Notes under the pieces: generated by a model | The model's database searches: none | Told to the model about the DNA's origin: nothing | The model's input: the letters and a program-made list of their open reading frames with translations, nothing else | Part shown: positions 6,100-9,602 of the stretch, in pieces | Position numbering within the stretch: position 1 is the first letter of the stretch | Layout: each line of letters begins with the position of its first letter | NCBI GenBank assembly: GCA_012800665.1 | Contig: JAAZIW010000095.1 | Span: 1 to 9,602 of the forward strand | Source: Rikenellaceae bacterium | GTDB lineage: Bacteria; Bacteroidota; Bacteroidia; Bacteroidales; UBA932 | Length of the DNA: 9,602 nt | Reading direction: 5' to 3' | Made by a program: the position numbers and the translations under genes

Positions 6100-6907
6100 T
6101 ACATTTAATTTCAAGAGGTTTTGGAATTATTTTACATACGACCTCATAAGCGCCAAGAATAATACCGGTCTCTCTCTTGCAATCGCGGGTGCAGCGCCTG
6201 TATTCACATATGCAATCTACCAGATTTTCGCCTTGCTTTTCGATGGTAAAACTGCATATATGCCATCCGGAGTTAAAATAGCCGCGATTGTAATAGCGGT
6301 ATTTATAAGCATACTGTATTTTCCTACAAAGCAATACGGCTCGCTGACCGACAAAAGGGCAGGCGCCGATTGGCTCATGCTACCGGCCTCACGCCTCGAA
6401 AAATGGTTTTCGCTGCTGCTTATCACCTGCTTAGTGGTGCCTGCATTCCTGTTTGCAGAATTATTTGCAACAGACAAACTCTTAAGCCTTATTTTCGATG
6501 GGACTTATGGAGCCTCCGCCTTCAGCCAAATAAATCGCTCTGTGGGCCTGCTATGGAACGAATTCACTATCGAGGGGGTTGGAAAACTTGCCATCAACGC
6601 CCCCTATGCCCTGTATCTGAGTTTCTGCCAAAACATACTCTTCTTCACTCTCGGTGCCATTTATTTCAAAAAGAGCAAGATAGGCATGACTTTCCTCTCA
6701 AGCTTTGTGCTTACTATAGCCCTTTCTATGCTTTTAATCGCTGTCGGCAAAATCTTTTCTAATTTCGACTTCAACTTAGGCCCCGAAGACATTTCGGATG
6801 AAGCCGCTATGCGCACTATCAACATCATAGTTTACAGCGTATATATAGTGGTATTCGCAACTTTAGACATACTGCTTTATCTCAGGATAAAGTCTTTAAA
6901 ACATTAG
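6092..6907 (+). CDS. ABC transporter permease, six transmembrane helices
   Basis: A 271-residue integral membrane protein that would form the pore for the preceding ATPase. Hydrophobic segments fit six helices at about 28-50, 61-78, 105-125, 173-192, 199-219 and 242-264. A larger polar loop lies between helices 3 and 4 (about 126-172). The N terminus (MSNTFNFKRFWNYFTYDL) is amphipathic, as in ABC-2-like permeases that begin with a short interfacial helix. The motif PTKQYGSLTDKRAGADWLML (78-97), between helices 2 and 3, is a good candidate for the coupling loop that contacts the ATPase. Similar segments occur in Bacteroidetes permeases next to GntR genes, though I cannot name the family. The start overlaps the ATPase stop by 8 bp (translational coupling), and the GntR gene begins 4 nt after its stop. 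The substrate is unknown. Confidence 0.85.
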   Translation: MSNTFNFKRFWNYFTYDLISAKNNTGLSLAIAGAAPVFTYAIYQIFALLFDGKTAYMPSGVKIAAIVIAVFISILYFPTKQYGSLTDKRAGADWLMLPASRLEKWFSLLLITCLVVPAFLFAELFATDKLLSLIFDGTYGASAFSQINRSVGLLWNEFTIEGVGKLAINAPYALYLSFCQNILFFTLGAIYFKKSKIGMTFLSSFVLTIALSMLLIAVGKIFSNFDFNLGPEDISDEAAMRTINIIVYSVYIVVFATLDILLYLRIKSLKH

Positions 6908-6911
6908 AGAT

Positions 6912-7256
6912 ATGGAGTTTGATGAGAATATCCCGATTTATTTGCAGATAGCGCGAAGTTTCTGCGACAGGGTTCTCGCCGGAGAACTCAAGGCCGGAGA
7001 CAGAATACCCTCTGTGCGCGAATACGGGGCTTCCATAGGGGTGAATCCAAATACCGTCGCCCGCTCTTACGAAAGACTCACTAATCTTGGAGTAATCTAT
7101 CAACAAAGAGGCATTGGCTTCTTCATTGCAGAAGATGCCAAAAAATCGATATTGAAAGATGCTCGCGAGAGATTTTTTAACGAAGAACTCCCTAAATTTG
7201 CCGAAAGGGCGAAACTGCTCGGAATTTCGCAAAAAGAAATAACAGAGGCTTTGTAG
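6912..7256 (+). CDS. GntR-family transcriptional regulator, YtrA subfamily
   Basis: A 114-residue DNA-binding protein. The winged helix-turn-helix covers about residues 6-72: IPIYLQIARSFCDRVLAGEL (7-26) is the first helix and its approach, SVREYGASIGVNPNTVARSY (34-53) the helix-turn-helix, and VIYQQRGIGFFI (61-72) the wing. Only about 40 residues follow, enough for two helices. That short tail defines the YtrA subfamily and excludes FadR, HutC or MocR types, which carry large ligand or enzyme domains. YtrA-type regulators usually repress ABC-transporter operons and respond to envelope stress or cell-wall antibiotics. Here it is the last gene of the operon, 4 nt after the permease, and the 24-bp palindrome at 5245-5268 is its likely target. 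A strong hairpin terminator follows 27 nt after its stop. Confidence 0.92.
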   Translation: MEFDENIPIYLQIARSFCDRVLAGELKAGDRIPSVREYGASIGVNPNTVARSYERLTNLGVIYQQRGIGFFIAEDAKKSILKDARERFFNEELPKFAERAKLLGISQKEITEAL

Positions 7257-7283
7257 CCGTTATAGCTTGCAGCTTATATAAAC

Positions 7284-7320
7284 AGAAAGCGGCTGAATTC
7301 AGCCGCTTTCTTTATTTGTT
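7284..7320. terminator. Bidirectional intrinsic terminator between convergent operons
   Basis: Positions 7284-7311 form a 28-bp perfect palindrome: a 12-bp stem with arm AGAAAGCGGCTG and a 4-nt AATT loop. On the plus strand the T-rich TTTCTTTATTTG follows, ending the ABC-GntR operon. On the minus strand the stem ends in CTTTCTG followed by TTTATATA, which could end the YebC transcript. It sits in the 74-bp gap between two facing stop codons, where a shared terminator is expected. Confidence 0.88.
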
Positions 7321-7330
7321 GTTGCGTGTG

Positions 7331-8089
7331 CTATTCAGCGTCTTCGCCGGGTTTCATCGTGGTATAGACATTGGTGACATCCTCGTCATCCTCAAGAAGC
7401 CCGACGAGTTTGTTTATTGTGGCGCGCTGCTCCTCATCCAGTTCTTTGAGTTCGGCATTGGGGATACGGTCAAAGCCGCCGGCCTCCAATTCATAGCCAT
7501 TATCCTCAATAAACTTTTGAATGGCTCCGTAAGATGTAAAATCGCCATATATTATCACCTCCTGGCTCTCATTGCCGTCTTTGTCTTCCACGCTTTCCTC
7601 AAACACTTCCTCGGCGCCATAATCGATAAGTTCAAGTTCAAACTCTTCCAAATCCATCCCTTCCGCCTTTTTAATACGGAAAACACATTTATGATCGAAC
7701 ATGAAGGCAACGCTGCCGCTGGTTCCGAGAGTTCCGCCGCATTTGGTAAAGTAGCTGCGTACATTGGCAACGGTACGGGTGGTGTTGTCGGTGGCGGTTT
7801 CCACCAAAACAGCTACACCATAAGGACCATATCCCTCGTAAACAACTTCTTTAAAGTCACCGCTCTTGCTTTCAGTGGCCTTCTTGATGGCACGCTCCAC
7901 ATTTTCTTTGGGCATGTTCTCGCTGCGGGCTTCGGCTATAAGGGCGCGCAGGCGGGAATTGCCTGCAACATCGGGACCGCCCTGCTTGACTGCAACAGTG
8001 ATTTCTTTTCCGAGTTTGGTGAAAATACGAGCCATGTGGCCCCATCTTTTCATCTTGCGTTCCTTACGGAATTCAAATGCGCGTCCCAT
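7331..8089 (-). CDS. YebC/PmpR family protein (TACO1-like)
   Basis: A 252-residue member of the widespread YebC/PmpR family. Members were annotated as DNA-binding transcriptional regulators, but recent work and the mitochondrial homologue TACO1 link the family to translation, particularly at difficult peptide sequences. The start MGRAFEFRKERKMKRWGHMARIFTKLG (two blocks, residues 1-13 and 14-27) is the Bacteroidetes version of the more usual MAGHSKW opening, which supports this start. Further conserved blocks are NSRLRALIAEARSENMPKEN (44-63), EVVYEGYGPYGVAVLVE (81-97), TTRTVANVRSYFTKCGG (103-119) and SVAFMFD (126-132). An acidic third domain (about 145-245) ends the protein. It begins 2 nt after the TPR gene stop, so it is probably co-transcribed with it, and a shared terminator lies just past its own stop. 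Confidence 0.95.
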   Translation of the reverse strand: MGRAFEFRKERKMKRWGHMARIFTKLGKEITVAVKQGGPDVAGNSRLRALIAEARSENMPKENVERAIKKATESKSGDFKEVVYEGYGPYGVAVLVETATDNTTRTVANVRSYFTKCGGTLGTSGSVAFMFDHKCVFRIKKAEGMDLEEFELELIDYGAEEVFEESVEDKDGNESQEVIIYGDFTSYGAIQKFIEDNGYELEAGGFDRIPNAELKELDEEQRATINKLVGLLEDDEDVTNVYTTMKPGEDAE

Positions 8090-8091
8090 AT

Positions 8092-8772
8092 CTATTCGCT
8101 TGCTTCTACTTCCGCAATATACCTGTCAATGTCGTAAGCTTCTATACTCTGGGGATAGTCATTTTTGATGGACTTAAAGCACTTCAAAGCAGCAGCATAA
8201 TTGCCGAGAGCCTTGTGTGCAAGGCCTTCCTTGAAAAGATAAGTTGCTGCAAAAGCATTGTCACTTACAGCCACAGCCTTTTTGAAGCAGGAAATTGCCT
8301 TATCGTAATTTTCCAGACCAACATAAGCATCACCCTGACAAGCCAATGCGCGAGCCTTTAGTATGGGTTCTTTGCCCTTGTATTTCACAAGATAATCTAT
8401 GGCGTCCTGATAATTGCCGAGTCTGAGCTGACAGATACCTGCGTACAGATATACTGCCTTACCGGCCTTGTTACCATATTCATCAATGATTTGCGAAAAG
8501 CCGAGCACATTGCCGTCACCATTGAGGGCAAGTTCATACTCCCCTGCCTGGAAGCTGTTTTCGGCGGGAAAAGTCTGTTCGGCAGCCTCAGCGCACTTGG
8601 GTTGATATATATAGCGGTTGTATGCAAGCGCTGCAAGCCATATTACGAGCACGCCTATTACTACGCCCCAAATTAACTTTTTATTGTTTTCGTAAAATTG
8701 TTCGGTGCGGGAAAGTTGTTCTGCCACATTTTCCTGACGCAACTCCTGTTTGGTTTTTTGCTTTTTTGCCAT
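8092..8772 (-). CDS. Membrane-anchored tetratricopeptide-repeat protein (YfgM-like layout)
   Basis: A 226-residue protein starting MAKKQKTKQELRQ at 8772. The reading frame extends upstream to a TTG at 8808, but that codon lies inside the predicted -7 box, so the ATG at 8772 is preferred. Residues 1-32 are charged, then one transmembrane helix (about 33-52, IWGVVIGVLVIWLAALAY) anchors the protein with its C-terminal part outside the cytoplasm. TPR-like helix pairs follow: about 105-132 (AVYLYAGICQLRLGNYQDAI is its core), 140-172 (YVGLENYDKAISCFKKA) and 177-205 (GLAHKALGNYAAALKCFKSI). This single-helix-plus-TPR layout resembles YfgM-type proteins, which attend the Sec translocon and periplasmic chaperones. 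That functional link is inference. It has its own promoter and is followed 2 nt later by the YebC gene. Confidence 0.88.
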   Translation of the reverse strand: MAKKQKTKQELRQENVAEQLSRTEQFYENNKKLIWGVVIGVLVIWLAALAYNRYIYQPKCAEAAEQTFPAENSFQAGEYELALNGDGNVLGFSQIIDEYGNKAGKAVYLYAGICQLRLGNYQDAIDYLVKYKGKEPILKARALACQGDAYVGLENYDKAISCFKKAVAVSDNAFAATYLFKEGLAHKALGNYAAALKCFKSIKNDYPQSIEAYDIDRYIAEVEASE

Positions 8773-8805
8773 ATCTGATTTATTTTTATTTCTTAAATAA
8801 GCCTG

Positions 8806-8836
8806 CAAAATTAGTTAATTTCAGACAAATTAGCAA
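8806..8836 (-). promoter_or_regulatory. Bacteroidetes-type promoter of the TPR-YebC unit
   Basis: On the minus strand TAATTTTG (8813-8806) matches TAnnTTTG exactly, and TTGC (8836-8833) lies 19 nt upstream, a partial -33 element. Transcription should start about 8800-8802, giving a leader near 28-30 nt that is A-rich and has no Shine-Dalgarno sequence. The -33 element begins 2 bp beyond the DUF4301 stop codon. The TPR-YebC pair can therefore be expressed independently of DUF4301, although no terminator separates them and read-through is likely. Confidence 0.65.
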
Positions 8837-8837
8837 T

Positions 8838-9602
8838 TTAATTTTGATGAGCTTCGCGAAGCAGATCAAGCACAACCTTTACGGGATTGAAGGTATCTAT
8901 GGGCACCTCCACAAAAAGCGTGTTCCAATCGCTCATAGCCCCATTCCACAGCCCGGGCAGCTCAAGCGCCTTGAGTTCTCTTCCCTGATGGCTTTTAAAG
9001 GAAATAAAACCTGTATTATGATCCACATGCTTCAGTAAATCGAAACGGCGGCCTTTATAGTCGCGAAGACAACATATAATGTCCACCGGATTAAAGTGAG
9101 TGGAATGGGCAAAAGCGGAGGCGGAACCGGCATCTTCTTTATTAATTTGCGCACCTTCCAATATCTGCAGAGAAGTGCTTCCATCTTCCCCCTTTATAAT
9201 GAAGGGTCCTCCACCTGGTTCGCCTAAATTGCGCACCATGCCGCAAACGCGTATTGGCCTGTCCAGCTTGGAGCGAAGCACCGCCGCCCTTTCCTCAAGC
9301 TTTGTAGGCAAGGAATCGAAACTAATACACAGCACATCATCAAGCCATTTTTCCACTTCATTCACCAAATCCCACGAAAGACCTTTATCCATAGAGCGAA
9401 GATAGCCGAATATGGTGTCGCGAAGTTCAAGAGCTCTTCCGATAAGAACCTTCTTATAGAGAGCGGTTACAGGCAGAAGTCTTTCTACAGCTACATTGTC
9501 GATATTCTTTATGCTTACAAGTTCTTCCTCCACCGAATTCAAATTATAAATAAGGGCTCCATGTCCTGCCGGACGGAAAAGCTGCGAGCCGTCATCGCAA
9601 AG
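8838..9602 (-). CDS. DUF4301-family protein, 5' end outside the window
   Basis: The reading frame is open to the right edge without a start codon; the TTG at 9542 that could be read as a start is internal. The visible part is the C-terminal 254 residues of a protein that I expect to be near 500. It matches the Bacteroidetes DUF4301 family by LFRPAGHGALIYNLN (8-22), IKNIDNVA (31-38), the helical VTALYKKVLIGRALELRD (45-62), RPIRVCGMVRNLGEPGGGPF (115-134), HSTHFNPVDIICCLRDYKG (166-184) and the ending SDWNTLFVEVPIDTFNPVKV (224-243). The function is not established. The order of a G-H-G loop followed by an N-I-D-N segment recalls nucleotidyltransferases of the UDP-sugar pyrophosphorylase type, a comparison made by eye only. 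It is upstream of and codirectional with the TPR gene, 65 nt away. Confidence 0.85.
   Translation of the reverse strand, partial: LCDDGSQLFRPAGHGALIYNLNSVEEELVSIKNIDNVAVERLLPVTALYKKVLIGRALELRDTIFGYLRSMDKGLSWDLVNEVEKWLDDVLCISFDSLPTKLEERAAVLRSKLDRPIRVCGMVRNLGEPGGGPFIIKGEDGSTSLQILEGAQINKEDAGSASAFAHSTHFNPVDIICCLRDYKGRRFDLLKHVDHNTGFISFKSHQGRELKALELPGLWNGAMSDWNTLFVEVPIDTFNPVKVVLDLLREAHQN

Noticed and set aside
7316..8137. Long plus-strand open frame of 273 codons opposite YebC
   Set aside because: It is a shadow of the YebC coding strand with no promoter and no recognisable domain, and it runs through the YebC-TPR junction.
8773..8808. Upstream extension of the TPR protein to a TTG at 8808
   Set aside because: The codon is inside the -7 box TAATTTTG, so it would not be transcribed from that promoter. 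The ATG at 8772 gives a typical MAKKQK start.
9540..9542. TTG as the start of a 234-residue DUF4301 protein
   Set aside because: The frame stays open to the window edge, and the residues upstream (RPAGHGALIYNLN) are conserved family sequence, so the gene continues beyond the window.

Overview
The window reads as a chromosomal stretch of a Bacteroidales-type bacterium (phylum Bacteroidota). Three things point there. Promoters carry the TAnnTTTG -7 element, once with a perfect TTTG-N19 partner upstream. No convincing Shine-Dalgarno sequence precedes any start codon. Several families are typical of the phylum: a GSCFA-domain protein, a DUF4301 protein and a YebC protein starting MGRAFEFRK. I see no tRNA, rRNA, CRISPR array, insertion sequence, phage gene or broken gene. 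Coding density is high and no gene-free gap exceeds 150 bp.

Layout: (1) ffh (SRP GTPase) on + at 88-1410 behind a near-leaderless promoter. It collides tail-to-tail, with an 11-bp overlap, with (2) a leftward two-gene unit: an outer-membrane beta-barrel-like protein of unknown function (3108-4226) followed by a lipoprotein 5'-nucleotidase/UshA-type metallophosphatase (1400-3100). (3) Divergent from the barrel gene, across only 44 bp, is a GSCFA-domain protein (4271-5125), whose promoter places transcription start almost on its ATG. (4) A compact rightward operon follows: ABC ATPase (5269-6099), six-helix permease (6092-6907) and a short YtrA-type GntR regulator (6912-7256). It has a textbook Bacteroidetes promoter and a 24-bp imperfect palindrome with AGTGTA/TACACT arms lying between the -7 box and the start codon. 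(5) A 28-bp perfect palindrome (7284-7311) serves as a probable two-way terminator. (6) Leftward genes fill the right end: a partial DUF4301 gene running off the window edge, a membrane-anchored TPR protein with its own promoter, and a YebC-family protein 2 nt after it.

Taken together this is mostly housekeeping and cell-envelope sequence. The most distinctive part is the self-contained ABC/GntR module. Its operator half-sites match those I recall for Bacillus subtilis YtrA, so the regulator most likely represses its own operon. The nucleotidase and barrel form a cell-envelope unit, possibly for scavenging nucleotides or phosphate. I did not find a clearly new multi-gene defence or mobile system. 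The items worth testing are the operator, the packed and leaderless promoters, the convergent overlap, and the enzymology of the GSCFA and DUF4301 proteins.
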